A stretch of DNA of 64,000 nt from Candidatus Dormiibacterota bacterium (GTDB lineage: Bacteria > Chloroflexota > Dormibacteria > Dormibacterales > Dormibacteraceae). Within the stretch, counting starts at the first letter, position 1. Each line of letters starts with the position of its first letter. Position numbers and translations under genes: made by a program. The notes beneath the pieces were generated by a model. That model saw nothing but the letters and a program-made list of their open reading frames with translations, did no database searches and was not told where the DNA came from. The DNA lies in assembly GCA_003169845.1 (NCBI GenBank), contig PNAG01000010.1:114326-178325 (forward strand), read 5' to 3'. Shown in pieces: positions 1-9,024 of the stretch.

Positions 1-278
1 CGGCGGTCGGATGCTCGCGTGCGGTGACCAGCGCCGGGTGGCGGCCGCACACCGACCAGGTCGGGCAGACCGGGACCAAGGTCGCGCCTGACGTCTACAT
101 CGCGTGCGGCATCTCCGGAGCCACCCAGCACATGGCCGGCCTCAAGGGTGCGAAGCGCATCCTGGCCATCAACTCCGACGCCCAGGCGCCGATGATGCAG
201 AACGCCGACTACACGGTGGCCGGCGACCTCAAGGAGATCGTGCCTGCGATCTCGGCTGAGATAAGAAAGGTCAAGTGA
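1..278 (+). CDS. etfA: Electron transfer flavoprotein alpha subunit, C-terminal part
   Basis: The frame is open from the window edge, so only the C-terminal FAD-binding domain is present (about 91 residues). It reads [12 protein letters not shown], then HTDQVGQTG, then [15 protein letters not shown], then [13 protein letters not shown]. These are the conserved FAD-contacting segments of EtfA. ETF collects electrons from flavin dehydrogenases. The GTG at 24 is internal, because the conserved sequence continues upstream of it. The stop overlaps the GTG start of the next gene by 4 bases, so the two are probably translationally coupled. An etfB and a substrate dehydrogenase are expected to the left of the window. 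Confidence 0.92.
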   Translation, partial: AVGCSRAVTSAGWRPHTDQVGQTGTKVAPDVYIACGISGATQHMAGLKGAKRILAINSDAQAPMMQNADYTVAGDLKEIVPAISAEIRKVK

Positions 279-2266
279 CGGCCGTTTACGCGGTCGGTCT
301 CGCGGTCGCCCTGATCGTTTCAGCCGCACTGTTCGGGCGCCGGGCGCTTCTCCTCTACCGCCTGGTCCGCATGGGCAAGCCCGCGGCTCGATTCGGCGAC
401 GTGCCTGCGCGGGCGAAGGCGGAGGCGGTCGTCGTGGTCGGCCAGAGCAAGCTCCTGCAGCGCCTCCTACCGGGTGCGATGCACGCCGCGATCTTCTGGG
501 GTTTCCTCGTCCTGTTCCCGACGATCCTGATCGCGATGATCGGCGCCGTGGACCGCCACGCCACCCTGCCCTGGCTCGGTGCGCAGGGCTGGTACGCGCT
601 CCTCGTCGACGTGTTCGCGCTGCTCGTGCTCATGGGCGTCATCACCGCATTCGTCATCCGCAAGGTGCAACGCCCGGCGCGATTCAAGGGCAGCCACATC
701 GGAGAAGCGGACCTGATCCTGGCCATGATCGCGGGAATCGTCATCACGCTTCTTGTCTGGCACGCGTCGCAGATCTCTTTGGGGCTCAACGACTACCCGG
801 CGAGCTGGGCGCCGATCTCAGGTTCGATCGCGAAGCTTCTGCATGGCGCACTGGTCCCGTACCTCGAGCGGGCCGTGGTCTGGGCGCACGTGCTGATCAT
901 CCTCAGCTTCCTGGTCTACCTGCCCTACTCCAAACACCTGCACATCGTGGTGGCGGCGTTCAACGTGTACTTCGGCCGCACGCGCGCGCGGGGACGCCTG
1001 GAGCCGATCGACTTCGAGCAGCCCGAGGCGGAGGTGCGATTCGGCTCCGCAACCGTCACCGACATGACCTGGAAGCAAACACTCGACACCATGTCCTGCA
1101 CCGAGTGCGGGCGCTGCCAGGACGTGTGCCCCGCTTACGCCACGGGCAAGGCGCTGTCGCCCAAGCTGCTGATCATGGCGATTCGCGACCAGATGATGGT
1201 GGAAGGACCGAAGGCCCTGGCCGCCGGCGGCTCGTACACGCCGCCACCGATCGTCCCGAACGCCGTGACCGACGACATCGTGTGGGACTGCGTGACGTGC
1301 GGCGCGTGCGTGAGCGAATGTCCGGTCGGCATCGAGCACATCGACCACGTGATCGACCTGCGGCGCAACCTCGTCATGGTCGAGTCACGGTTCCCTCAAG
1401 AGGCAGGCTCGATGCTGCGCGACGTCGACCGCTCATCGAATCCCTGGGGCAAGCCGCAGGCGGACCGCACGCACTGGGCCGAGGGCCTTGGCGTCCGCGT
1501 GCTGCAGCCGGGCGACCCGGCGCCGGACGTCCTGTTCTGGGTGGGCTGCGCGCCAGCCTTCGACGAGCGCGCGCGCCAGGGCGCCGTGTCGACGGCCAAG
1601 CTGATGCTCGCGGCGGGGATTGATTTCGCGATCCTCGGGCCGCGCGAAGCCTGCACGGGGGACCCGGCGCGGCGCATGGGCGACGAGTACACCTACCAGC
1701 GACTGGCCGGCCAGAACGTAGGGACGCTGAACGATGCCGGTGTCAAGAAGATCGTGACCACCTGCCCGCACTGCTTCAACACCATCGGCAACGAGTACCC
1801 CGACTTCGGCGGCCGCTACGAGGTCGTGCACCACACCGAGTTCCTGGCCGAGCTGGTGCGCGAAGGCAAGCTGAACCCGCTGGCCGGCGAGCAAAAGATC
1901 ACGTACCACGACTCGTGCTACCTCGCCCGCCACAACGACGTCCGCTCTCAGCCGCGAGAGCTGGTGGCCGCTGTCGGCCAGCCGATCGAGATGCCGCGCA
2001 ATCGCGAGAGGACGTTCTGCTGCGGCGCGGGCGGCGCGAGGATGTGGATGGAGGAGAAGCGGGGCCGCCCGATCAACCACGAGCGGGTTCGCGAGGCTGC
2101 CGAGACCGGAGCGGAGACGCTGGCGGTCGCGTGTCCCTTCTGCACGGTGATGCTCGACGACGGCGTGCGCGAGACGGGCGCCAAGCTGCAGGTGATCGAC
2201 CTGGCCACGCTGCTTTCAGAAGCGGTGGAACGCCGGAAGGCTGCGACTACGCAATCCCGCGAGTAG
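275..2266 (+). CDS. Membrane FeS oxidoreductase, ETF:menaquinone oxidoreductase type (HdrD/DgcB-like)
   Basis: A 663-residue protein. The N-terminal ~230 residues hold several hydrophobic segments resembling a NarI-like haem/quinone membrane domain. A ferredoxin-like pair of 4Fe-4S motifs follows near residue 275 (CTECGRCQDVCP) and 339 (CVTCGACVSECP). After it come two CCG-type domains, the first with CPHCFNTIG and the second with CCGAGGARMW near 581. This architecture is known for proteins that pass electrons from ETF into the quinone pool (EMO in syntrophs, DgcB in dimethylglycine demethylation). The GTG start overlaps the etfA stop, which fits that role. The electron donor here is inferred, not shown. 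Confidence 0.85.
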   Translation: MTAVYAVGLAVALIVSAALFGRRALLLYRLVRMGKPAARFGDVPARAKAEAVVVVGQSKLLQRLLPGAMHAAIFWGFLVLFPTILIAMIGAVDRHATLPWLGAQGWYALLVDVFALLVLMGVITAFVIRKVQRPARFKGSHIGEADLILAMIAGIVITLLVWHASQISLGLNDYPASWAPISGSIAKLLHGALVPYLERAVVWAHVLIILSFLVYLPYSKHLHIVVAAFNVYFGRTRARGRLEPIDFEQPEAEVRFGSATVTDMTWKQTLDTMSCTECGRCQDVCPAYATGKALSPKLLIMAIRDQMMVEGPKALAAGGSYTPPPIVPNAVTDDIVWDCVTCGACVSECPVGIEHIDHVIDLRRNLVMVESRFPQEAGSMLRDVDRSSNPWGKPQADRTHWAEGLGVRVLQPGDPAPDVLFWVGCAPAFDERARQGAVSTAKLMLAAGIDFAILGPREACTGDPARRMGDEYTYQRLAGQNVGTLNDAGVKKIVTTCPHCFNTIGNEYPDFGGRYEVVHHTEFLAELVREGKLNPLAGEQKITYHDSCYLARHNDVRSQPRELVAAVGQPIEMPRNRERTFCCGAGGARMWMEEKRGRPINHERVREAAETGAETLAVACPFCTVMLDDGVRETGAKLQVIDLATLLSEAVERRKAATTQSRE

Positions 2267-2343
2267 TACTTGAGGCTAATTTGGGCAACGACATACTTGG
2301 CACACGTGGCCCCGTAGGAAGAATATGTTGAGCACGATGCACG

Positions 2344-3195
2344 ATGAGCAGGGCGACGGTCCGCGTTGGATCGTCGACTTGCGGAAGCGACCTCCGACGC
2401 ACTGAGTCGTTACCGCGCGTGTCATCGCCTGCACCTTCATTCGGACGCAAGTTCGACCGAGCTAATGAACATTTCCAGGCGTTTGTGGCCGAGTTTCATG
2501 ATCATGCGGCCCGACATCCGTACCAAGTCGTCGCAAAGCGTCACCCTGACCCACGCCTCCTATCGCTCCACTTCAGCATGGAGCAGTTCCCTGACATGGG
2601 GCGATGGGCGATTGTCATCGGAGACTGTATCCACAACCTCCGATCGACGCTCGATCATCTGATTTACAGCATTGCCGTGAACTTCTCCGGGAGTGATCCC
2701 CCGCCCGATGCCGAGCGGCTCAGTTACCCCATGGAAAGTAGGCAGTTTTGGAAACTCGGAATCTTGCGTCACGACGCGGCGTTCATGGCAGAGTTCCAGC
2801 GGTTGCAGCCGGACATTCGCCCGGAGTGGAAAGGGCTTCGACTCTTGGCCGTCTTGGAGGAGTTGGACAACTTCGACAAGCACCGAACCCTCAATGTCAT
2901 GTTCGCTGAACCAACGACCATGATCTTCGGCCTCGTAGCCCCCGGATACTTCCCCACCTATGAGAATGTCACCCACAACTTCGGACCGTTGGAGCCTGAT
3001 ACAGAGATGGTGCGCATCGTGGAGCGCGTCCCCATCCCTATGAATGTGACGGTAGAGTGGCGACAGTCCGTAGCACCAGTGGTGGGCCACACTCCCGCGA
3101 GCGATGGACGGGAGCGTACTGGTGTAATCGACCTTATCCAAGAGTTGTCCGCCGAAGTCGCCTTCGTGATCAAAGCGCTGAGTCGGTTTCTGTAG
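2344..3195 (+). CDS. Hypothetical protein with a HEPN-like Rx4H motif
   Basis: A 283-residue protein of no family I can name. The central part reads GDCIHNLRSTLDHLIYSI, and R100 and H105 form an Rx4H motif as in HEPN ribonucleases. A second conserved-looking segment is LDNFDKHRTLN near residue 185. The protein looks mostly helical with no signal peptide or membrane segment. The first ~35 residues look unconserved, so the GTG at 2419 could be the true start. Base composition is visibly lower in G+C than the flanking genes, and the next gene encodes a Fic protein, suggesting transfer. Toxin or RNase function is only a hypothesis. Confidence 0.6.
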   Translation: MSRATVRVGSSTCGSDLRRTESLPRVSSPAPSFGRKFDRANEHFQAFVAEFHDHAARHPYQVVAKRHPDPRLLSLHFSMEQFPDMGRWAIVIGDCIHNLRSTLDHLIYSIAVNFSGSDPPPDAERLSYPMESRQFWKLGILRHDAAFMAEFQRLQPDIRPEWKGLRLLAVLEELDNFDKHRTLNVMFAEPTTMIFGLVAPGYFPTYENVTHNFGPLEPDTEMVRIVERVPIPMNVTVEWRQSVAPVVGHTPASDGRERTGVIDLIQELSAEVAFVIKALSRFL

Positions 3196-3346
3196 ACCCT
3201 TGGGCCGAGTCATCCGCGCGGCCCCCTCGGTTTCCCTATGGGTCTCCGGCTGGCGAACTCGCCTGCTGGGAGGTGATCAACCGCGCGGCGCTTGCGACCC
3301 CTGGCAAGTGTGCCAGGTATATCGGTGCCCTAATTTGCCTCACCCA

Positions 3347-3437
3347 AAAGGTTATATTTGGATCCGGCTTATTTAACGTTATACCGTAACCTTTAATAAG
3401 GCCCGGTCATATTAAAGGTTTTCTGATAACCTTTAAT
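3347..3437. repeat. Four AACCTTT/AAAGGTT operator-like repeats before the Fic gene
   Basis: AAAGGTTAT lies at 3347-3355, AACCTTTAAT at 3388-3397, its inverse ATTAAAGGTT at 3411-3420, and AACCTTTAAT again at 3428-3437. The last copy ends three bases before the Fic start codon. The inverted pairs and AT-rich setting look like an operator array. The Fic protein has a predicted C-terminal winged helix, so autoregulation is the simplest reading. No Shine-Dalgarno sequence is visible, so the transcript may be leaderless. Confidence 0.6.
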
Positions 3438-3440
3438 GCG

Positions 3441-4736
3441 ATGGCTCACCTGTTAAAGCTTCGCTGGGATCCAACCTTCGTTGACGGGCTTCCTCGGCGG
3501 GACCGACACGGTTGTGAATATGAAGCCTACCTGCCAGATCGTATTTCCAATCGCACCTTTCTTTTAGATGGCGACGTAACCGCGGACGTGACTGATGCTG
3601 AATCTGCCATTCAGCTTCTGAATTCAGAGGCGATTGCGCTAACGGGACTCGAAGGCCTAGCTAGGCTCCTGTTGCGAGCTGAAGCCGTAGCTTCATCAAA
3701 GATCGAGGGCTTTGAAATCGGGGGTCGGCGACTCCTTCACGCCGAGGTCGCCCGAACTCTCGGCGACGACCCGCCGCGCGATGTAACCGCCGAAGAGATC
3801 CTTGGGAATATTGATGCGATGGCATGGGCCGTTTCTACGGTAGGTAATGCAGAAAAACTAGAGGTAGGCCACCTCTATGAAATCCATCGCAGGCTCGTGG
3901 CTGGGACGAGGCTAGCGGCTCAAGGCGGTGTGATTCGAGACCGCCAGAACTGGATCGGTGGAAGTGATTACAACCCATGTGAAGCCCAATTTGTGCCACC
4001 GCCCCACGAAGAATTGCCTCGACTACTTGGTGACCTATGCACTTTTTGTAACGAGGACCAACTGCCTGCTGTCGCTCAGGCAGCCATTGCGCATTCGCAA
4101 TTTGAGACCATCCATCCGTTCAGCGATGGCAATGGCAGAACCGGACGTGCCCTAATCCATGTTGTCCTTCGTCGGCGAGGATTGATACCCCGAGTGCTCC
4201 CACCGATATCGCTGGTACTGGCGACATGGGCCCGCGACTACGTCACTCGACTTATGGGCACTCGTTACGTAGGGGGCCAGGACAGCCCCGCCGCCCGGAA
4301 AGGTTTGAACCGCTGGATTGGGTTATTTGCGACCGCTGCAAGCCGCGCTGTCACAGACGCCAGGATGTATGAGGAACGAGTTGCCGAACTGCAATCACGA
4401 TGGCGACAACGTTTGGGCCGGGTTCGGAAGGGCTCAGCCGTTGATCTCTTTTTGGATGCGCTGCCAGGAGCACCGGTCATTACCGTCAAGAGTGCCGCCG
4501 AAATTATCGGACGTAGTTTTGTAGCAGCAAACAGCGCCGTACATGAACTGGTTGAGGCGCAAGTGCTTAGCCAAGTTCGCCTAGGTCGTCGAAACCGAGC
4601 GTTCGAAGCTACAGAGGTCATCGAAATGTTCAACGATCTTGAACGCCAGCTCGCCAGTCCCGTTGGTGATACTCATACATCGCCGCCAAGCCGTGCCGTT
4701 CCAGCACGACGCACAACTCAGAGATCACACGGCTAG
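3441..4736 (+). CDS. Fic family protein (AMPylase-type) with N-terminal inhibitory motif
   Basis: A 431-residue protein. The Fic core near residues 218-234 reads IHPFSDGNGRTGRAL, matching HPFx(D/E)GNGRxxR with catalytic His and the ATP-binding Gly/Arg residues intact. The N-terminal part has SSKIEG near residue 89, the (S/T)xxxE(G/N) inhibition helix of class II Fic proteins, so the enzyme is likely self-inhibited. The C-terminal ~90 residues resemble a winged helix (SAAEIIGRSFVAANSAVHEL). Such proteins transfer AMP to hydroxyl side chains, and the target is unknown. The gene is lower in G+C than the core genome. Its 3' end overlaps the end of fhs by 4 bases. Confidence 0.88.
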   Translation: MAHLLKLRWDPTFVDGLPRRDRHGCEYEAYLPDRISNRTFLLDGDVTADVTDAESAIQLLNSEAIALTGLEGLARLLLRAEAVASSKIEGFEIGGRRLLHAEVARTLGDDPPRDVTAEEILGNIDAMAWAVSTVGNAEKLEVGHLYEIHRRLVAGTRLAAQGGVIRDRQNWIGGSDYNPCEAQFVPPPHEELPRLLGDLCTFCNEDQLPAVAQAAIAHSQFETIHPFSDGNGRTGRALIHVVLRRRGLIPRVLPPISLVLATWARDYVTRLMGTRYVGGQDSPAARKGLNRWIGLFATAASRAVTDARMYEERVAELQSRWRQRLGRVRKGSAVDLFLDALPGAPVITVKSAAEIIGRSFVAANSAVHELVEAQVLSQVRLGRRNRAFEATEVIEMFNDLERQLASPVGDTHTSPPSRAVPARRTTQRSHG

Positions 4737-6439
4737 CTCAGGCCGACGATCTCTCCGTGCTCGTCGATATCGATGCTGGCGGCGATAGGGGTCGTCGGCA
4801 GACCGGGCATCGTTCGCATGTCGCCGCAGATCGGATAGATGAAGCCCGCTCCCACCGAAGCGCGAACCTCGCGCACCGGTAGGACCCAGCCGGTGGGCGC
4901 TCCCTTGAGCTTCGGATCGGACGAAATCGAGAGGTGGGTCTTGGCGATGCAGACGGGCAACCGGCCGAATCCATTTGCCTCGAAGGCATCCAGCTGCTTG
5001 ATGGCCGCGGGGTCGTACTCGACGCCGCGCGCCCCGTAGATGCGCATCGCGACGGCCTCGATCTTTTCGCGCAGGGTCGCCGCATCGGGATAGAGAAACT
5101 TGAACGTGCTCGGCTCCTCGGCGGCTTCGGCCACCATCTCGGCGAGCTCGGTGGCGCCCTTTCCGCCGTCGACGAAGTTGGTGCAGACGGCCGATCGCAC
5201 GCCCAGGTGCTCGGCCAGCTCGCGGATGGCGCGGTGCTCGGACGTGTGGTCGCCGGGAAATGCGTTGATTGCGACGACCGGTGTCACGCCGTGAATCTGG
5301 ATGTTCTCGACCTGCTTGCGCAGGTTGGCGGCGCCCGCGAGCACGTCGTCCGGGTTCTCCTTCAGCAGCTCGGGCGGCAGCGGCCTCCCCGCGACGACCC
5401 GGTACTTGCCGGAGTGAACCTTCAGCGCCCGCACCGTAGCGACGATCACGGCGGCGTCGGGGGCCAGGCCTGAGGTACGGCACTTGATGTTGAAGAACCG
5501 CTCCGCGCCCATGTCCGCGCCAAACCCCGCCTCGGTCACCAGAAAGTCGCCGCTGTGGATGCCGATGAGATCCGCAAGGACAGACGAGGCGCCGTTGGCG
5601 ATGTTCCCGAAGGGCCCAGCGTGGACGAGGACCGGCGTGTTCTCGAGTGTCTGCAGCAGGTTGGGCTTGATGGCGTCCAGCATGATCACCGTCATCGCTC
5701 CTCCGGCGTGGAGGAAGTCCGCCGTGATCGGTTTACCGTCCCGCGCGAGACCGATGACCATCCGGCCCAGGCGCTGCCTCATGTCTTGAAGCGAGGTCGA
5801 CAGCGCGAGCACAGCCATGACCTCGGAAGCAGCGGTGATGTCGAATCCTGTCTGACGCGTGACGCCGTCCTCGGGCGCGCCCAGACCCACTACAACGCTG
5901 CGCAGCACCCTGTCGCTCACATCCAGCACGCGACGCCAGGTGATGCTGTGAAGGTCGATGGGAAAGTCGCGCAGGCTGTGGTGGATGTAGTTGTCGATCA
6001 TCGCGGCAAGGAGGTTGTGAGCAGATGTGACCGCGTGGAAATCTCCCGTCAGGTGCAGGTTCAACCGCTCCATTGGCACGACCTGGCTGTAGCCCCCGCC
6101 CGCGGCTCCGCCCTTGATCCCGAAGGTCGGCCCCATCGACGGCTGGCGGATTGCGATGGTGGCTCGTTTGCCGATCTGTCCGAGCGCGTCGCCAAGACCG
6201 ACCGTGGTCGTGGTCTTGCCCTCACCGAGGGGAGTCGGCGTGATCGCGGAGACGACGACGTACTTCGCCTTCGGCCGGCCGGCCAGCTCGGCGATCGCGT
6301 CCAGCTTGATCTTCGCGACGTCGTGACCGTAGGGCTCGAGCAAGTGCGGCCCGATGCCCATGCGCGAGGCAATCTCCGGCATCGGCACGAGTCGGCCCTT
6401 GCGTGCAATCTCGAGGTCGGTGGGGAAAGTGACAGCCAT
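4733..6439 (-). CDS. fhs: Formate--tetrahydrofolate ligase
   Basis: 568 residues from the ATG at 6439, which has a strong AGGAGGA site just upstream. The frame extends to 6499 but that extension runs into metF and is not family-like. The nucleotide loop TPLGEGKTTTTVGLGDAL sits near residues 69-86, followed by GPTFGIKGGAAGGGYSQV and the LTGDFHAVTSAHNL segment typical of FTHFS. The enzyme interconverts formate, ATP and THF with 10-formyl-THF. In a methyl-oxidising cell it can run backwards to release formate and make ATP. It lies 26 bases downstream of metF, so the two form an operon. Confidence 0.96.
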   Translation of the reverse strand: MAVTFPTDLEIARKGRLVPMPEIASRMGIGPHLLEPYGHDVAKIKLDAIAELAGRPKAKYVVVSAITPTPLGEGKTTTTVGLGDALGQIGKRATIAIRQPSMGPTFGIKGGAAGGGYSQVVPMERLNLHLTGDFHAVTSAHNLLAAMIDNYIHHSLRDFPIDLHSITWRRVLDVSDRVLRSVVVGLGAPEDGVTRQTGFDITAASEVMAVLALSTSLQDMRQRLGRMVIGLARDGKPITADFLHAGGAMTVIMLDAIKPNLLQTLENTPVLVHAGPFGNIANGASSVLADLIGIHSGDFLVTEAGFGADMGAERFFNIKCRTSGLAPDAAVIVATVRALKVHSGKYRVVAGRPLPPELLKENPDDVLAGAANLRKQVENIQIHGVTPVVAINAFPGDHTSEHRAIRELAEHLGVRSAVCTNFVDGGKGATELAEMVAEAAEEPSTFKFLYPDAATLREKIEAVAMRIYGARGVEYDPAAIKQLDAFEANGFGRLPVCIAKTHLSISSDPKLKGAPTGWVLPVREVRASVGAGFIYPICGDMRTMPGLPTTPIAASIDIDEHGEIVGLS

Positions 6440-6465
6440 GCGTCCTCCTAAATCCGTAATGACCG

Positions 6466-7314
6466 CTAGGCCGCGCGCGCCAGCATTTCCTGGCGCCACC
6501 GCTCCGTCGGCTCGATCTCGTTGAACGTGAACACGTGCAGGCCGGCGACCTTGCTTTCAGGCGCCGCCAGGTCTGGCAGGAGTCCCCTGACAAAACGCTC
6601 CGGGCTGTAACCGCCAGGCTGCATCATCCGCAGGAACCAGTTGGAATGCCCGCGCAGGAAGCGCGCCGAATCCACCACCCCGATTCGGGTTGAGATGCGC
6701 AGCAGCTTCGCCGGGTCGGCAACCCCGGCCATGCCGATGTGGATGGGCAGCTCGACCTTGCGGCGGCGCACGCGTCCAACCCACTTCTTCACGACCCGCG
6801 GGTCGAAGCACAGGTTGCTGACGATGTAGGTCGCGATGCGTCGCTTGTCCCACATCGCCTGGATCGTCATGTCGTCGTCGATGAAGCTGTGGCTTTCGGG
6901 ATACCCCGAAACGCCAACGTCTGCGAGGTCGTGGCCTACCTGCATCATCGCCTCGAGAAGCGACACCGAGTCCGGAAACGCGCCCGCCGGCTCGCGGGCG
7001 TCGCCGGCGATCACGAAAGCGTCGCGGACCCCCATCGCTTTGACCGCGGCGAGAATCTCGTTGAGGTGAGACGCATCCCGGATCAGCCGCGCCGAGAGGT
7101 GCGGGACCACGGTGTAGCCCTGCCGCGAAAGCCGCTCGGCGAGGTCGATGGTCGCCTCCATTCCACGGCGCGGCGAAGCCGTGATGGTGATCGTGACCTC
7201 AGGTGGGACATGCGTGGCCACGAGACCCTCGACATCCTCTGTCGGCAGCACCTCATACCGCGGAGCCCGCAGGTATCCGATGAACGCCGCCCTACCCAAA
7301 CTCTCTCTTCGCAC
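6466..7314 (-). CDS. metF: Methylenetetrahydrofolate reductase family protein
   Basis: 282 residues from the GTG at 7314; a TTG at 7329 is an alternative. The TIM-barrel signatures are present: VTITITASPRRGMEATIDLAERL (split here only for description), VVPHLSARLI, then AFVIAGDAREPAG and the C-terminal PIHIGMAGVAD. It should interconvert methyl- and methylene-THF with a flavin. Copies of this size occur in methyl-transfer gene clusters, where they act in the oxidative direction. It leads an operon with fhs and has its own promoter at 7347-7375. The physiological electron acceptor is not evident from sequence, and ETF is a possibility. Confidence 0.9.
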   Translation of the reverse strand: MRRESLGRAAFIGYLRAPRYEVLPTEDVEGLVATHVPPEVTITITASPRRGMEATIDLAERLSRQGYTVVPHLSARLIRDASHLNEILAAVKAMGVRDAFVIAGDAREPAGAFPDSVSLLEAMMQVGHDLADVGVSGYPESHSFIDDDMTIQAMWDKRRIATYIVSNLCFDPRVVKKWVGRVRRRKVELPIHIGMAGVADPAKLLRISTRIGVVDSARFLRGHSNWFLRMMQPGGYSPERFVRGLLPDLAAPESKVAGLHVFTFNEIEPTERWRQEMLARAA

Positions 7315-7340
7315 CAGCGGCCTCAACAAGCGACCACCGA

Positions 7341-7376
7341 TGTAGCACTATACGCACCTGTAGCGCTCTACGCAAC
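7341..7376 (-). promoter_or_regulatory. Promoter of metF-fhs built from an 18-bp tandem repeat
   Basis: Two imperfect 18-bp copies lie head to tail, TGTAGCACTATACGCACC at 7341-7358 and TGTAGCGCTCTACGCAAC at 7359-7376. Read on the minus strand, the first-encountered copy gives a -35 TTGCGT (7375-7370) and the second gives a -10 TATAGT (7352-7347), with a 17-base spacer. The predicted transcript start near 7340 is about 26 bases before the GTG of metF. The repeat may also bind a regulator. Confidence 0.55.
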
Positions 7377-7382
7377 AATACT

Positions 7383-7406
7383 CCCTCCCACCGTTCAGGG
7401 GGAGGG
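7383..7406 (-). terminator. Weak hairpin after the metallophosphatase gene
   Basis: CCCTCCC at 7383-7389 pairs with GGGAGGG at 7400-7406 around a 10-base loop. It lies between the end of the metallophosphatase gene and the metF promoter, where a terminator is expected. There is no clear T-run, so function is uncertain. Confidence 0.3.
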
Positions 7407-7431
7407 CTGGGGAGAGGGGCGCGGAAGCAGC

Positions 7432-9024
7432 TCAGAACGGCCTCGGCAACAGCAGGATCGCGTTCCGGTCCTCGGGCTTCCCCGGCCGCCACGAATCGAA
7501 GCCGTTGAATGGAACGTTCGCGGCGAGCTCGCGATGCAGCCCGGCCAGGTCTGGAAGGTCACCAGCGCCTCCTCGAACCGTCCCCTCGTGGTCGACCATG
7601 GTGCAGGCGATGGCGAGCAACCCGTCGCCCGTGTCGAACAGCTCGACGAGCCGAGCCTGGCACGGCCAGTCCACCAGGGAGCTGGTCGTGACCTCCCATA
7701 ACCCGTGACCTCCGTGCGGGAGGGAGCGCGGCGTGATCCGGTTGGCGTGGATGTGCCCGTTGAGCCACAGCACCACGTTGTCGAAGCGCAGCAGCAGCTC
7801 GAGCAGCTCGTCGCGCCGAAGCTCGTCCCTGATGTTCGTCAGCGTGTCGTAGCCGTGATGCGAGAGCACCATGACGAGGCGGTCCTGGTGCCGGGTTCGC
7901 ACGGTCGAACCGTCGCGCGATCTGAACGCCGAGTGCGCCTCCTCGAGCCTTCGCTCGAGCCAGTGGAGCTGAGGCGCATCAATGCTCCCTTCCGCGCCGC
8001 CTGCAGGGCAAACGGTGTCGAGCGTGATGAATCGAACGGCCCGGGTGTCGTGCACGTAATACGCGGTGCCGTCGCTGCGGTTGTGGTCGGTGAATCCGTG
8101 CCGTCCGGATTCCTGGTGCGCCTCGACGAACTCCATCCGCGTGATCGGTCGTCGCGCCAGGTCAGGGCTCACGTCCAGGAACGCGCCCGTCATGAAGACC
8201 TCCGGGTGTTTGACGAAGGTCTCGAGAGCGGTTTCGCGATCGACGCCGGGCGGCAGCGCGATGGGCTTGCGCGATCCGGCCATCGCGCGCGTCAGGCCCG
8301 GCGTCACGATGCCGACGCCCTGGCAGACCTCCTCGTGGTTTCCATAGCACCCGAGCCAGTGGCGCCTCAACCCGGTGGCTTGAAATGGCTTGATCGCCTG
8401 GTCGAGCAGACCTGGGATCCGGGGGAAACCCAGGTCGCGGCGGAAGACGTCGCCGTCGTCAGGACCATCCGGCTTCCAGCAAAAGTCATCCGGCCACCCG
8501 GCCGACTGGACACCTTCGTAGCCGGGCGCACCCGAATCCGGCTGGACAGTGCGGCCGTCGAAAAGAGCCAGGAAGTTGTCGAGCTCGTTTCGCTGCGTGT
8601 TGTCGATCGAATCGCCGGTCATTGCCACCAGGGAGATCGCTCCACCCGCGACCGGGCCGGCCTCGATCGCGTTCAGCGCCCGCACCATCGCGTCGATCGC
8701 GTGCACGTTGAGCGCTTCGTGGGGTCGCTGCATGGTCAGCAGCTCTCGAAATCGCGGGTCCTCCCACTCGCGGTTGACGAACTCGAAGCGGGCGGGCGAC
8801 TGCACGTCTGTGACGTGCAGGTCCGTGATGTGCGCGATGGCCGTGATCGGTCTGGTTGGCTCAACCGAACCAGTGTTGGAATCGCCGACGAGGTCTCGCC
8901 GCACAACGTGCGCCTCGCCCTCGAGCTCCGCGACCACCCGGTACGCCACTCGCAAGCCCGAGCCGAGGACTGGACCGGGCCCCAACGTGCGCTGCGTGGT
9001 CAATCCCACCGCAGACGCCGTCAC
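7432..9024 (-). CDS. Metallophosphoesterase, TIGR03767 (PPA1498-like) family
   Basis: 530 residues. The calcineurin-like metal ligands are in order: DLHVTD near residue 68, MTGDSIDN near 133, GNHEEV near 229, LSHHGYD near 397 and NGHIHANR near 428. No signal peptide is seen, so it is likely cytoplasmic. The long inserts between metal motifs match the TIGR03767 group known from Actinobacteria. Its GTG start overlaps the stop of the ABC ATPase (GTGA), so it is the last gene of the importer operon. This suggests it dephosphorylates, or cleaves a phosphodiester in, the imported compound. The substrate is unknown. Confidence 0.85.
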   Translation of the reverse strand: MTASAVGLTTQRTLGPGPVLGSGLRVAYRVVAELEGEAHVVRRDLVGDSNTGSVEPTRPITAIAHITDLHVTDVQSPARFEFVNREWEDPRFRELLTMQRPHEALNVHAIDAMVRALNAIEAGPVAGGAISLVAMTGDSIDNTQRNELDNFLALFDGRTVQPDSGAPGYEGVQSAGWPDDFCWKPDGPDDGDVFRRDLGFPRIPGLLDQAIKPFQATGLRRHWLGCYGNHEEVCQGVGIVTPGLTRAMAGSRKPIALPPGVDRETALETFVKHPEVFMTGAFLDVSPDLARRPITRMEFVEAHQESGRHGFTDHNRSDGTAYYVHDTRAVRFITLDTVCPAGGAEGSIDAPQLHWLERRLEEAHSAFRSRDGSTVRTRHQDRLVMVLSHHGYDTLTNIRDELRRDELLELLLRFDNVVLWLNGHIHANRITPRSLPHGGHGLWEVTTSSLVDWPCQARLVELFDTGDGLLAIACTMVDHEGTVRGGAGDLPDLAGLHRELAANVPFNGFDSWRPGKPEDRNAILLLPRPF

